Below, one piece after another: positions 1 to 7,564 of a stretch of 17,571 nt of DNA. Within the stretch, counting starts at the first letter, position 1, and every line of letters begins with the position of its first letter. The notes under the pieces were generated by a model that saw nothing but the letters and a program-made list of their open reading frames with translations, was not told where the DNA came from and ran no database searches. A program made the position numbers and the translations under genes. The stretch is from SAR116 cluster bacterium (GTDB lineage: Bacteria > Pseudomonadota > Alphaproteobacteria > Puniceispirillales > Marisalimonadaceae): assembly GCA_002691795.1 (NCBI GenBank), contig NZIY01000053.1, forward strand, positions 31,406 through 48,976, in the 5' to 3' direction.

Positions 1-60
1 ATTTGAAGGTCCAGGTAATTGAAGAAAATGTTTACCTGATTGGTATTTTTTATTACTCAT
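1..60 (-). CDS. Glyoxylate aminotransferase, N-terminal fragment (ureidoglycine-glyoxylate or serine-glyoxylate aminotransferase type), cut by left edge
   Basis: Reading the minus strand from base 60 gives an ATG followed by 19 more open codons running off the window. The visible residues 9-20 read GKHFLQLPGPSN, which closely matches the conserved opening of class-V PLP aminotransferases of the alanine/serine-glyoxylate group (typically GRHFLQIPGPTNVP). An AAGGA Shine-Dalgarno (bases 67-71, minus strand) lies six bases before the ATG, supporting this start. This family includes PucG, which transfers the amino group of (S)-ureidoglycine to glyoxylate, giving oxalurate and glycine. Beside uraD, uraH, puuD and puuE that is the attractive reading. 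Serine-glyoxylate aminotransferase has the same N-terminus, so 20 residues cannot separate them. The gene is divergent from the FAD/Fe-S gene at 152. The PLP lysine and the substrate residues lie outside the window. Confidence 0.72.
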   Translation of the reverse strand, partial: MSNKKYQSGKHFLQLPGPSN

Positions 61-151
61 TAATTATCCTTGTTAAATCTTTAATATTATAAGAATATAT
101 ATATATACTTTATAACAAATAATACCATTTTTAAAATATGTAAGACTTTAA
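61..151. promoter_or_regulatory. Divergent intergenic region carrying two start regions
   Basis: This 91-base gap separates the left-edge aminotransferase (minus) from the FAD/Fe-S gene (plus), so it must hold the promoters for both unless transcription enters from elsewhere. It is almost pure A+T, with an alternating AT run at 95-107. A TTGTTA at 70-75 resembles a -35 box for the plus strand, but several TATAAT-like hexamers follow and none is clearly best spaced. The minus-strand gene has an AAGGA ribosome site at 67-71. The plus-strand gene has no recognisable Shine-Dalgarno before its ATG at 152. I found no convincing long inverted repeat that would mark an operator. Confidence 0.35.
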
Positions 152-3109
152 ATGCCAAAAGATTTTGTACCAGTTCCTCTCTCAGAATTAAAAAATATTA
201 CTAATGGTGAGTTTTATGATGATGATTTTTCAAAAGGTAGATATTCTACAGATGCATCTATATACCAAATTCAACCATTAGCTGTATTTATTCCTAAAAC
301 TAAAGATGATGTTTTCAAAGCAGTAAATTTCTGCTTAGAAAATAATATATCAATTTTACCTCGGGGAGGAGGGACTTCGCAATGTGGTCAAACTGTTAAT
401 AAATCATTGGTAATAGATAACTCAAAATATTTCAATAAAGTAATTGAATTTGATCAAAAAAATAAAACTTGTAAAGTTGAACCAGGAATTGTTTTAGATG
501 AATTAAATAAATATTTAAAACCATACGGTCTCTGGTTTCCTGTAGACGTATCAACATCCAGCAGAGCTACTATTGGTGGTATGGCAGGTAACAACAGTTG
601 TGGTGGACGTTCTTTAAAATATGGCATGATGAGAGATAATGTTTTATCAATCAATGCTATATTAAATGATGGTAAAGAATATAGATTTGGTAATGTAAAT
701 ATTGATGAACTAAAACAAAATTCTAACTTGAATATTTTCAATATAAATATTTCTAAACTTTATGATCAAATAAAAAAACATAAGAATATAATTTTAAATG
801 ATTTCCCAAAGGTACTTAGACGTGTTGCAGGTTATAATATTGATGCGCTTCTTCCCGATGCAATGTCTTATAGACCAAATGGACAAAAAGGTGATGGGAT
901 AAACTTATCTCATTTTTTAGTTGGTTCAGAAGGTACTTTAGGTTTTTTTACAAAAATTAAACTTAAATTATCAAAATTGCCAAGTAAAAAAGTAATGGGT
1001 GTTTGTCATTTCCCTTCATTTTATGAATCAATGGATGCCGCTCAGCATATTGTAAAATTGAATCCAGTGTCAGTAGAATTAATAGATGATACAATGCTAA
1101 AATTAGCTAATGATATTCAAATTTTTAGACAAACCGTTAAAGATATTGTTGTTGGAAATCCAGCATCATTATTAGTTGTAGAGTTTGCAGATAAAAATCA
1201 AACAAAAAACTTAAATAAATTAAATGAATTAGAAAAAATGATGAAGGATCTTGGTTTTAATTGGAAAAATAAAACCAAAACGGGAGGTGTAGTAAAAATT
1301 TTAAATGATAATGATCAGTCTCGCCTTACAGAAATGAGAAAGTCCGGATTAAATATAATGATGTCTATGAAAAGTGAAGGAAAACCTGTTTCTTTTGTAG
1401 AAGATTGTGCTGTGAATCTTGAGAATTTAGCTGAATACACTGAAGGTTTAACAAAAATTTTTAAAAAATTTAATGTTCATGGTACTTGGTATGCTCATGC
1501 TTCCGTAGGGTGTCTTCACGTTCGTCCCGTTTTAAATATGAAAATTAACGAAGATGTAGAAAAAATGAGAATGATAGCTGAAGAAGCTTGCATCTTAGTT
1601 AAAAAATTTGGAGGTTCATTTTCCGGTGAGCACGGGGATGGTATTGTCAGATCAGAATTCATTGAAAAAATGTTTGATAAAAAAGTTAATAATATATTTA
1701 GACAAACAAAAGATTTATTTGACCCTAATAGAATCTTTAATCCAGAAAAAATCATCGATGCACCTAAAATGGATGATAGAAATTTGTTTAGATATTCACC
1801 TGCCTATTCAGCTTTGGACATAAAAACCGTTATGGATTGGTCTTCGTGGCCTGGAAAATCTAATGGATTACAAGGTGCTATTGAAATGTGCAACAATAAT
1901 GGATCTTGCCGAAAATTGGAAAATGGTGTGATGTGTCCATCCTACAGAGTAACAAAAGATGAAAGAGATTCACCGCGAGGAAGAGCAAATACACTCAGGT
2001 TAGCCTTAACTGGTCAATTTACCAATGATGCACTAACTTCAAAAGAAATGTATGAAACCATGAAACTATGTGTTTCATGTAAAGCATGCAAAAAAGAGTG
2101 TCCTACAAGTGTTGATATTTCAAAAATGAAAATTGAAATAGAAAGATTACGTCATGAAAAATATGGCCTTTCCTTATCTCAAAAATTGGTCGCATACTTA
2201 CCACAATACAGTAAACATTTGAGTTATTTTTATCCAATTTTAAAAGTTTTACAAAAATTTAAAATTTTAAATTTTATCAATGAAGCTCTCTTTAATATTT
2301 CTGCAAAGAGAGATATTCCATTAACTAAAATGAATTATTTTAAAGACAATGAATTATCCTCAAAATTTGATGAAAAAATGTCGAACCCTGTAATTGTTTT
2401 TCCAGACAGTTTTAATAGATTCCATGAACCAGAAAATATAAGAGCTGCAATAAGGGTCCTAAAAAAATTAGGATTTACTCCATTTCTTCCAAAAATTAAT
2501 AATAAAAATTTGTGTTGTGGAAGAACTTTTTTGACTTATGGACTTATAGATAAAACAAAAACTGAATACGAAAATATTTTAAAAACATTTTTGCCGTATT
2601 TAAAAAAAGGGGTTCCTGTTGTGGGATTAGAACCATCATGCATATTATCTTTTAGAGATGAATTACCTTCTTTGATAAAAAGTAAAGAAGCACTTTTACT
2701 ATCACAAAATAGTTTTACATTTGAAGAACTTTTAATAAAAAAATTATCTGATTTTAAGTTTAAACCATACAATAATATAGTTTTACTTCATGGACACTGT
2801 CACCAAAAAGCTTTTGATGTAGTTAATCCAATTGTTAAAATTTTAAATAAAATTCCTGAAATTCAATTAGAAAATATAGAAACAAGTTGTTGTGGAATGG
2901 CTGGTTCATTTGGATACAATAAAGAAACGTATGAAGTGTCAATAAAAATGGCAATGGCTAAACTTATACCTTCAATTCTAAAATATAAAAATCCGACTGT
3001 TATAGCTGATGGCACATCCTGCCGTTCTCAAATCAAAGACCAATCCGCAATAAAAGCTATTCACATTGCAAACTTTTTAGAACCATTAATTGTTGAAAAA
3101 AATTCTTAA
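152..3109 (+). CDS. FAD-linked oxidase fused to GlpC-like Fe-S domain (YdiJ / D-2-hydroxyacid dehydrogenase family)
   Basis: A 985-residue flavin and iron-sulfur dehydrogenase. The N-terminal FAD_binding_4 domain (about 40-270) carries the nucleotide loop PRGGGTS at 70-76. The FAD-oxidase C-terminal domain follows (about 275-545), with the family motif GEHGDG at 492-497. Next come two cysteine groups, C580/C586/C595 and the ferredoxin-like CxxCxxCxxxCP at 640-651. The C-terminal half is a GlpC/HdrB-like part with two CCG motifs (788-790 and 913-915) and HGHCHQK between them. Layout and length resemble E. coli YdiJ (about 1018 aa), a D-2-hydroxyglutarate dehydrogenase, and glycolate or D-lactate dehydrogenases. 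The substrate is therefore probably a 2-hydroxyacid, with electrons leaving through the Fe-S centres. Here a ureido-hydroxyacid such as ureidoglycolate is conceivable but unproven. There is no signal peptide. The stop is two bases before the molybdoenzyme start, so the two are likely co-translated. Confidence 0.85.
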   Translation: MPKDFVPVPLSELKNITNGEFYDDDFSKGRYSTDASIYQIQPLAVFIPKTKDDVFKAVNFCLENNISILPRGGGTSQCGQTVNKSLVIDNSKYFNKVIEFDQKNKTCKVEPGIVLDELNKYLKPYGLWFPVDVSTSSRATIGGMAGNNSCGGRSLKYGMMRDNVLSINAILNDGKEYRFGNVNIDELKQNSNLNIFNINISKLYDQIKKHKNIILNDFPKVLRRVAGYNIDALLPDAMSYRPNGQKGDGINLSHFLVGSEGTLGFFTKIKLKLSKLPSKKVMGVCHFPSFYESMDAAQHIVKLNPVSVELIDDTMLKLANDIQIFRQTVKDIVVGNPASLLVVEFADKNQTKNLNKLNELEKMMKDLGFNWKNKTKTGGVVKILNDNDQSRLTEMRKSGLNIMMSMKSEGKPVSFVEDCAVNLENLAEYTEGLTKIFKKFNVHGTWYAHASVGCLHVRPVLNMKINEDVEKMRMIAEEACILVKKFGGSFSGEHGDGIVRSEFIEKMFDKKVNNIFRQTKDLFDPNRIFNPEKIIDAPKMDDRNLFRYSPAYSALDIKTVMDWSSWPGKSNGLQGAIEMCNNNGSCRKLENGVMCPSYRVTKDERDSPRGRANTLRLALTGQFTNDALTSKEMYETMKLCVSCKACKKECPTSVDISKMKIEIERLRHEKYGLSLSQKLVAYLPQYSKHLSYFYPILKVLQKFKILNFINEALFNISAKRDIPLTKMNYFKDNELSSKFDEKMSNPVIVFPDSFNRFHEPENIRAAIRVLKKLGFTPFLPKINNKNLCCGRTFLTYGLIDKTKTEYENILKTFLPYLKKGVPVVGLEPSCILSFRDELPSLIKSKEALLLSQNSFTFEELLIKKLSDFKFKPYNNIVLLHGHCHQKAFDVVNPIVKILNKIPEIQLENIETSCCGMAGSFGYNKETYEVSIKMAMAKLIPSILKYKNPTVIADGTSCRSQIKDQSAIKAIHIANFLEPLIVEKNS

Positions 3110-3111
3110 TC

Positions 3112-5451
3112 ATGAAAATTAAAACAACAAGTGCTCATTGGGGAAGTTATTACGCTAAAGTAAAAAATAAAAAACTAATATCTCTTGATCCTTATGAAAA
3201 AGATACAAATCCTTCTCTAATTTCAGAGGGGATGATTGATGCGGTAAATGACGAATTAAGAATTAAAAATCCTTATGTGAGGACTGGCTGGTACCTTGAT
3301 TATTTAAGTGAAAGTGAAAACAATAGTGTAGCTTTTAATAGAGCTAGAAAAAAAAGAGGGACTGATGAATTTATTCAAATTTCATGGACAGAGGCTATAG
3401 ATATAGTTTCTAAAGAATTAAATAGAGTTAAAAATGGATTTACTAACAAATCTATTTTTGCAGGATCATACGGTTGGGCGTCAGCGGGAAGATTTCATCA
3501 CGCACAGAGTCAATTACACCGTTTTTTTAATTGCTTTGGTGGTTATGTAAAATCCGTAACCACATACTCATATGCAGCTAGTGAAACAATTATCCCACAT
3601 GTAATTGGAATGCCTTATAGAAAATTTTTAGATGAACATACTGATTGGAATAGCATTTCCAAGAATACAGATGTGATTTTAATGTTTGGAAGTTTGCCAT
3701 TAAAAAACTCTCAAGTGACTTCTGGAGGTGTTGGTTTTCATACGACAAAAACTTTTTTAAAAAAATGTAAAAAGAGAAAAGTAAAATTTTTTAATATTAG
3801 CCCAACTAATTTTGAAGCAGATAAACTTGTAGAAGCCGAATGGGTAAAGATTAGACCAGGAACTGATACAGCTTTTATGTTAGGTCTTGCTTATCTATTA
3901 GAAACTAATAATCAATGTGATCGTGAGTTTTTAAGAACACGTTGCTATGGATACGATAAATTTAAAGATTATCTTCTTGGCACTAAAGATGGGATTAAAA
4001 AAGACCCTAACTGGGCTCAAAAGATAACTGGACTTAATAAAGCAGTTTTTTACAAAGTCATTGATTCAATAAAAAATAAAAAAGTTCTTGTTTCTGGTTC
4101 ATGGTCTCTTCAACGCCAACAATATGGGGAACAACCACATTGGATGATAGTAGTGTTAGCATCGATGATTGGACAAATTGGAAAATCTGGTGGAGGTTTT
4201 GGGTTAGGGTATAGTGCGGAAAATGGAATTGGAAACCCTGTGAAAAATTTCAAATGGCCAGCATTGGATCAATTCAAAAATCAGGTTTTAGATTTCATTC
4301 CAGTAGCAAGATATTCTGACATGTTGCTAAATCCTGGTGAGAGTTTTTCATTTAATGGTCAAACATATAACTTTCCAGATATAAAATTAGTTTATTGGGC
4401 TGGAGGTAATCCATTTCATCATCAAATGAATTTGTCTAAGTTAAGAAAAGCTACATTTAAACCAGATACAATAATTACAAATGAAATATGGTGGAATAGT
4501 CTTGCAAGACATTCAGATATTATATTACCAACAACTACGTCACTTGAAAGGAATGATATCGGCTTTAGACATTGGGAACAAACAGTATCACCAATGCACA
4601 AAGTTATAGACCCTATTGGGAATTCAAAAAATGATTATGAAATTTTTTCCTTAATTTCAAAAAAACTAGGTTTTAGTTGCCAATTTACAGAAAATAAAGA
4701 TGAAGAAGAGTGGCTTAATAGTTTATGGAATAAAGCAAAAGATAGTGCCAAGTATAATAATTTTTACCTTCCAGATTTTAAAAAATTTTGGGATGGAGGT
4801 TTTTTTGAAGTTTTAAAGCCTACACGTGAACAAATTCTTTTAAAAGATTACATTAAAAATCCAAAACAATTTCCTTTATCAACACCATCACAAAAAATCG
4901 AAATTTTTTCTGATAAGATAGATAGTTATAATTATTTTGATTGTCCAGGGCATCCTTCATGGTTAGAACCAAAAGAATGGCTAGGCTCAGTTGTAACAAA
5001 TAAATTTCCTCTTCATTTAATTTCAGGTCAACCTGAAAATAAGCTTCACAGCCAACTTGATAACAGTAATTATAGTAAGAAATTTAAAATTCACGGAAGA
5101 GAAGCACTTTTAATGAGCCCTACAGATGCAAAATTAAGAAATTTAAAAAACGGTGAAGTGATTAAAGTTTTTAATGAAAGAGGTTCATGCTTGGCTGGTT
5201 TAAAAATTTCCAAAGATATAATGAATGGTGTAGTTTTTCTACCAGTTGGTGCTTGGTACAACCCTCATGCCAATGATGATACATTTTGTATACATGGAAA
5301 CCCAAATGTTCTTACTGATGATATTGGTTGTTCATCTTTAAGCCAAGGTCCATCTGCTCATTCTACACTTGTTGAAATTATTAAATGGGATGAATATTTA
5401 CCTACCATTTCAGTTTTTGATCTACCAAAAATAAAAAAATTAGATTTTTAA
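3112..5451 (+). CDS. Molybdopterin oxidoreductase, BisC/TorZ-like (DMSO reductase family)
   Basis: A 779-residue molybdenum enzyme of the DMSO reductase family, close in length to E. coli BisC (777 aa). The N-terminus (TSAHWGSYYAKV) matches the TorA/BisC N-terminal domain. The block GSYGWASAGRFHHAQ starting at residue 118 contains the expected Mo-ligand serine, S124. The central catalytic domain spans about 50-500, and the molybdopterin-dinucleotide-binding domain covers about 630-760, ending near GAWYNP. There is no N-terminal 4Fe-4S cysteine motif and no Tat or Sec signal, so it should be cytoplasmic with the Mo cofactor as its only centre, as in BisC. Known relatives reduce S-oxides and N-oxides (biotin or methionine sulfoxide, TMAO). 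The substrate here cannot be read. It lies two bases after the FAD/Fe-S gene, suggesting a shared redox job. Its last 12 bases overlap the 3' end of uraD on the other strand. It is not a xanthine-dehydrogenase-family protein. Confidence 0.85.
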   Translation: MKIKTTSAHWGSYYAKVKNKKLISLDPYEKDTNPSLISEGMIDAVNDELRIKNPYVRTGWYLDYLSESENNSVAFNRARKKRGTDEFIQISWTEAIDIVSKELNRVKNGFTNKSIFAGSYGWASAGRFHHAQSQLHRFFNCFGGYVKSVTTYSYAASETIIPHVIGMPYRKFLDEHTDWNSISKNTDVILMFGSLPLKNSQVTSGGVGFHTTKTFLKKCKKRKVKFFNISPTNFEADKLVEAEWVKIRPGTDTAFMLGLAYLLETNNQCDREFLRTRCYGYDKFKDYLLGTKDGIKKDPNWAQKITGLNKAVFYKVIDSIKNKKVLVSGSWSLQRQQYGEQPHWMIVVLASMIGQIGKSGGGFGLGYSAENGIGNPVKNFKWPALDQFKNQVLDFIPVARYSDMLLNPGESFSFNGQTYNFPDIKLVYWAGGNPFHHQMNLSKLRKATFKPDTIITNEIWWNSLARHSDIILPTTTSLERNDIGFRHWEQTVSPMHKVIDPIGNSKNDYEIFSLISKKLGFSCQFTENKDEEEWLNSLWNKAKDSAKYNNFYLPDFKKFWDGGFFEVLKPTREQILLKDYIKNPKQFPLSTPSQKIEIFSDKIDSYNYFDCPGHPSWLEPKEWLGSVVTNKFPLHLISGQPENKLHSQLDNSNYSKKFKIHGREALLMSPTDAKLRNLKNGEVIKVFNERGSCLAGLKISKDIMNGVVFLPVGAWYNPHANDDTFCIHGNPNVLTDDIGCSSLSQGPSAHSTLVEIIKWDEYLPTISVFDLPKIKKLDF

Positions 5452-5961
5452 AGATTCTAATCTAATTTTAGCAATTTTGTGAACTTCATTAATTGCAGTT
5501 AAAAACTCTTCTTCATAATTATTTTTAACTCTGATAGACATTGAATCTATTACATCTGATCTATTAAGACCTTTTACAGCTATAATGAATGGAAACTTAA
5601 ATTTTTTTTTATATATTTTATTAAGTTGTTTAATTTCTTTATATTCCTCTTCAGAACATTGGTCTAAACCAGCAGATTTTTGTTCTTCCTGAGATGATGC
5701 TGTAAGGTTAGATAATTGATTTTTTTTAATTCCAAGTTCTGGATGGGACCTTAATAACTTTATTTTTAGACTATCTGAACTTTTATCTACTATTTTTTTC
5801 ATAGCTGATTTTAGCTCAATCATAGTATTCGGATTGCTAGATCCACCTTCAATAACATTTTTTATTACCCAATTAGAATGTTCATATATTGATTCAAATA
5901 AAGATATAAATTCTGATTTTTTAAAATTTTTATTTTCAAAATTGATGATTTCGTTTTCCAT
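5440..5961 (-). CDS. uraD: 2-oxo-4-hydroxy-4-carboxy-5-ureidoimidazoline (OHCU) decarboxylase
   Basis: A 173-residue cytoplasmic enzyme for the third step of urate breakdown, decarboxylating OHCU to (S)-allantoin so that the product forms stereospecifically. The family hallmarks are visible: HPELG with the catalytic His73, the SSQEEQKSAGLD segment (90-100) supplying the conserved Glu92 and substrate loop, LNKIYKKKFKFPFIIAVKG (113-131), and Arg166 near the C-terminus. Length is normal for the stand-alone enzyme (about 165-175 aa). The start is ATG at 5961, only 33 bases from the divergent uraH start, so the second- and third-step genes are controlled from one small region. Its 3' end runs 12 bases into the convergent molybdoenzyme gene. 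Confidence 0.95.
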   Translation of the reverse strand: MENEIINFENKNFKKSEFISLFESIYEHSNWVIKNVIEGGSSNPNTMIELKSAMKKIVDKSSDSLKIKLLRSHPELGIKKNQLSNLTASSQEEQKSAGLDQCSEEEYKEIKQLNKIYKKKFKFPFIIAVKGLNRSDVIDSMSIRVKNNYEEEFLTAINEVHKIAKIRLESLKI

Positions 5962-5994
5962 TTCTTTGCTTTAACTTATATGATATAAAACCTT
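5962..5994. promoter_or_regulatory. 33-base divergent spacer between uraD and uraH
   Basis: Only 33 AT-rich bases separate the two start codons. This is too short to hold two independent full-length promoters outside the genes, so promoter elements must overlap each other or reach into the coding regions. An ATG at 5980 in frame with uraH is followed at once by TAA, so it cannot be the start. No strong Shine-Dalgarno stands in front of uraH. Confidence 0.3.
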
Positions 5995-6345
5995 ATGGCT
6001 AGGTTAACTACACATGTATTAGATACAAGCATAGGCAAACCTGCATATAATATTCTAATAGAATTATTTCTTTTAAACAATGAAGTTAAAAATAAAATTT
6101 TAGAATGTACTACAAATAAAGATGGTCGTGTTGACAAACCTTTGCTTTCTGAAGAAAATTTTAAGCTAGGCAATTACCAACTTATATTTCATGTAAAAGA
6201 TTATTTTTTAAAAAATAAAATTGTAAATCCTGATTACTCTTTTTATGAGAAGATTAATATTAATTTTTCAATAACAGAAAAAAGTCATTACCACGTTCCA
6301 CTGTTAGTTTCTCCATTTGGCTATAGCACCTATAGAGGAAGCTAA
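5995..6345 (+). CDS. uraH: 5-hydroxyisourate hydrolase (transthyretin-like)
   Basis: A 116-residue transthyretin-related protein that hydrolyses 5-hydroxyisourate to OHCU, between PuuD and UraD in the pathway. All signature blocks are present: LTTHVLDTSIGKPA at 4-17 with catalytic His7, Arg45 in the NKDGRVDKPL block, HYHVPLLVSPFGY (98-110) with His98, and the C-terminal tetrapeptide YRGS (113-116), which distinguishes the enzyme from vertebrate transthyretin. There is no signal peptide, so it is cytoplasmic, and the length is typical. The ATG at 5995 is the first usable start, and the protein begins directly at the conserved N-terminal motif. The stop codon is one base before the favoured puuD start, so uraH and puuD form a translationally coupled pair. 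Confidence 0.96.
   Translation: MARLTTHVLDTSIGKPAYNILIELFLLNNEVKNKILECTTNKDGRVDKPLLSEENFKLGNYQLIFHVKDYFLKNKIVNPDYSFYEKININFSITEKSHYHVPLLVSPFGYSTYRGS
6334..6339 (+). promoter_or_regulatory. Shine-Dalgarno AGAGGA that sets a TTG start for puuD
   Basis: The AGAGGA inside the last codons of uraH lies seven bases before a TTG at 6347. Another in-frame TTG at 6317 has no comparable site and would add ten residues before the usual PuuD opening. No ATG is available near either. The spacing favours 6347. Confidence 0.65.
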
Positions 6346-6346
6346 A

Positions 6347-7564
6347 TTGTCTTATATTTTGTTTGAATGGGTTGAGTTTTTAGTAAGATGGCTTCACGTT
6401 GTTGCTGGAATAGCATGGATTGGATCAAGTTTTTATTTCATCGCTTTAGATTTAAGTTTACTAAATAGAAAAAGTATTCCAAAAGAAGCTCATGGTGAAG
6501 CTTGGCAAGTTCATGGTGGAGGCTTTTACCAAATAGTAAAATATCTTGTAGCTCCGGAGAAACTCCCATCTCAACTTACATGGTTCAAATGGGAGGCATA
6601 CGCTACTTGGATTTCTGGCTTTTTACTATTAATACTAGTTTATTATATTAGTGCTGATCTTTATATGATTGAAATTGAAAAGTTTGATATTTCAAATTTG
6701 GAAGCTATTTCAATATCATTAATAGGAATTATTTTAGGATGGGTTTTATACAATTACATTTGTAAAAAAACAGTAAATAAAAATAATATAATGCTATCAA
6801 TCTTTATACTCCTGGTATTTACATTTTTTAGTTGGTTATATTTTCAAGTTTTTTCTCATCGAGGAGCTTATATGCAAATTGGTTCGATGTTAGGAACTAT
6901 AATGGTAGCTAATGTTTTAATGATTATAATCCCTGGACAAAAGAAAGTAGTTCAGAGTTTACTCAAAAACAAAAAACCTGATTCGATACACGGTATAACT
7001 GCAAAACAAAGATCTTTACATAATAATTATTTAACTCTCCCCGTAATATTTATTATGATAAGTAATCACTATCCAACAATATACGCTACTGATTATTCAT
7101 GGATAATAATTTCATTAATAATAATTGTTGGTGCATTGATTAGACAATTTTTCAATATAAAACATTCTGGAAAAAAACCTCCTTACTTTCTTTGGGTTCC
7201 TGTATTTATGATAATTTTGGTTTCAGTTTATTTGTCTGACATAGGGAAACCTAACTTGACAAGTAAAGATGAAAGTTCAAATCTAATAATAATGAAAATT
7301 CCAAAAGACCTTTTATTAGCATCAGAAGAAATAATTGTTTCTAAATGTTCAATGTGTCATGCAAAAGAACCACTATGGGAAAATATGCAACATTCTCCAA
7401 AACTAGTTAATCTTGAAAATGTTAATGATTTAATAAAAAATATTGAAGGAGTTTATTCACAAGCTGTAATATCGTATGCGATGCCTCCTGGTAACGTTAC
7501 TGTTTTAGAAAATTCAGAACGTAAAACTTTAAATGACTTGTACAAAATAGTAAAAAAACTCTAA
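6347..7564 (+). CDS. puuD: Membrane urate oxidase (urate hydroxylase) with C-terminal cytochrome c domain
   Basis: Respiratory urate oxidase of the PuuD family, oxidising urate to 5-hydroxyisourate in the inner membrane and passing electrons to cytochrome c rather than directly to oxygen. From the TTG at 6347 it has 405 residues. The N-terminal membrane domain (about 1-320, several helices) opens with EFLVRWLHVVAGIAWIGSSF and contains the VHGGGFY and LTWFKWEAYATW blocks typical of PuuD. The C-terminal part holds a heme c site CSMCH at 334-338 and a distal methionine block, AMPPGNVT, expected to face the periplasm. A longer version from TTG 6317 (415 aa) would overlap uraH by 29 bases and is less likely, because a good Shine-Dalgarno precedes 6347. 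The stop abuts the convergent hyuB stop with no bases between. It is the first committed step of the pathway in this window. Confidence 0.94.
   Translation: MSYILFEWVEFLVRWLHVVAGIAWIGSSFYFIALDLSLLNRKSIPKEAHGEAWQVHGGGFYQIVKYLVAPEKLPSQLTWFKWEAYATWISGFLLLILVYYISADLYMIEIEKFDISNLEAISISLIGIILGWVLYNYICKKTVNKNNIMLSIFILLVFTFFSWLYFQVFSHRGAYMQIGSMLGTIMVANVLMIIIPGQKKVVQSLLKNKKPDSIHGITAKQRSLHNNYLTLPVIFIMISNHYPTIYATDYSWIIISLIIIVGALIRQFFNIKHSGKKPPYFLWVPVFMIILVSVYLSDIGKPNLTSKDESSNLIIMKIPKDLLLASEEIIVSKCSMCHAKEPLWENMQHSPKLVNLENVNDLIKNIEGVYSQAVISYAMPPGNVTVLENSERKTLNDLYKIVKKL

Noticed and set aside
95..107. Alternating AT run as a functional microsatellite
   Set aside because: It is short and in keeping with the base composition; at most it is part of an AT-rich promoter.
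3112..5451. Molybdoenzyme as the xanthine dehydrogenase feeding urate to PuuD
   Set aside because: The N-terminal domain, Mo-ligand serine and length are of the DMSO reductase/BisC family, not the xanthine oxidase family, which has a different fold and separate 2Fe-2S and FAD domains.
5976..6173. Minus-strand open frame overlapping the start of uraH
   Set aside because: UraH motifs on the plus strand (THVLDT, Arg45) are unmistakable, and the antisense frame has no homology signal.
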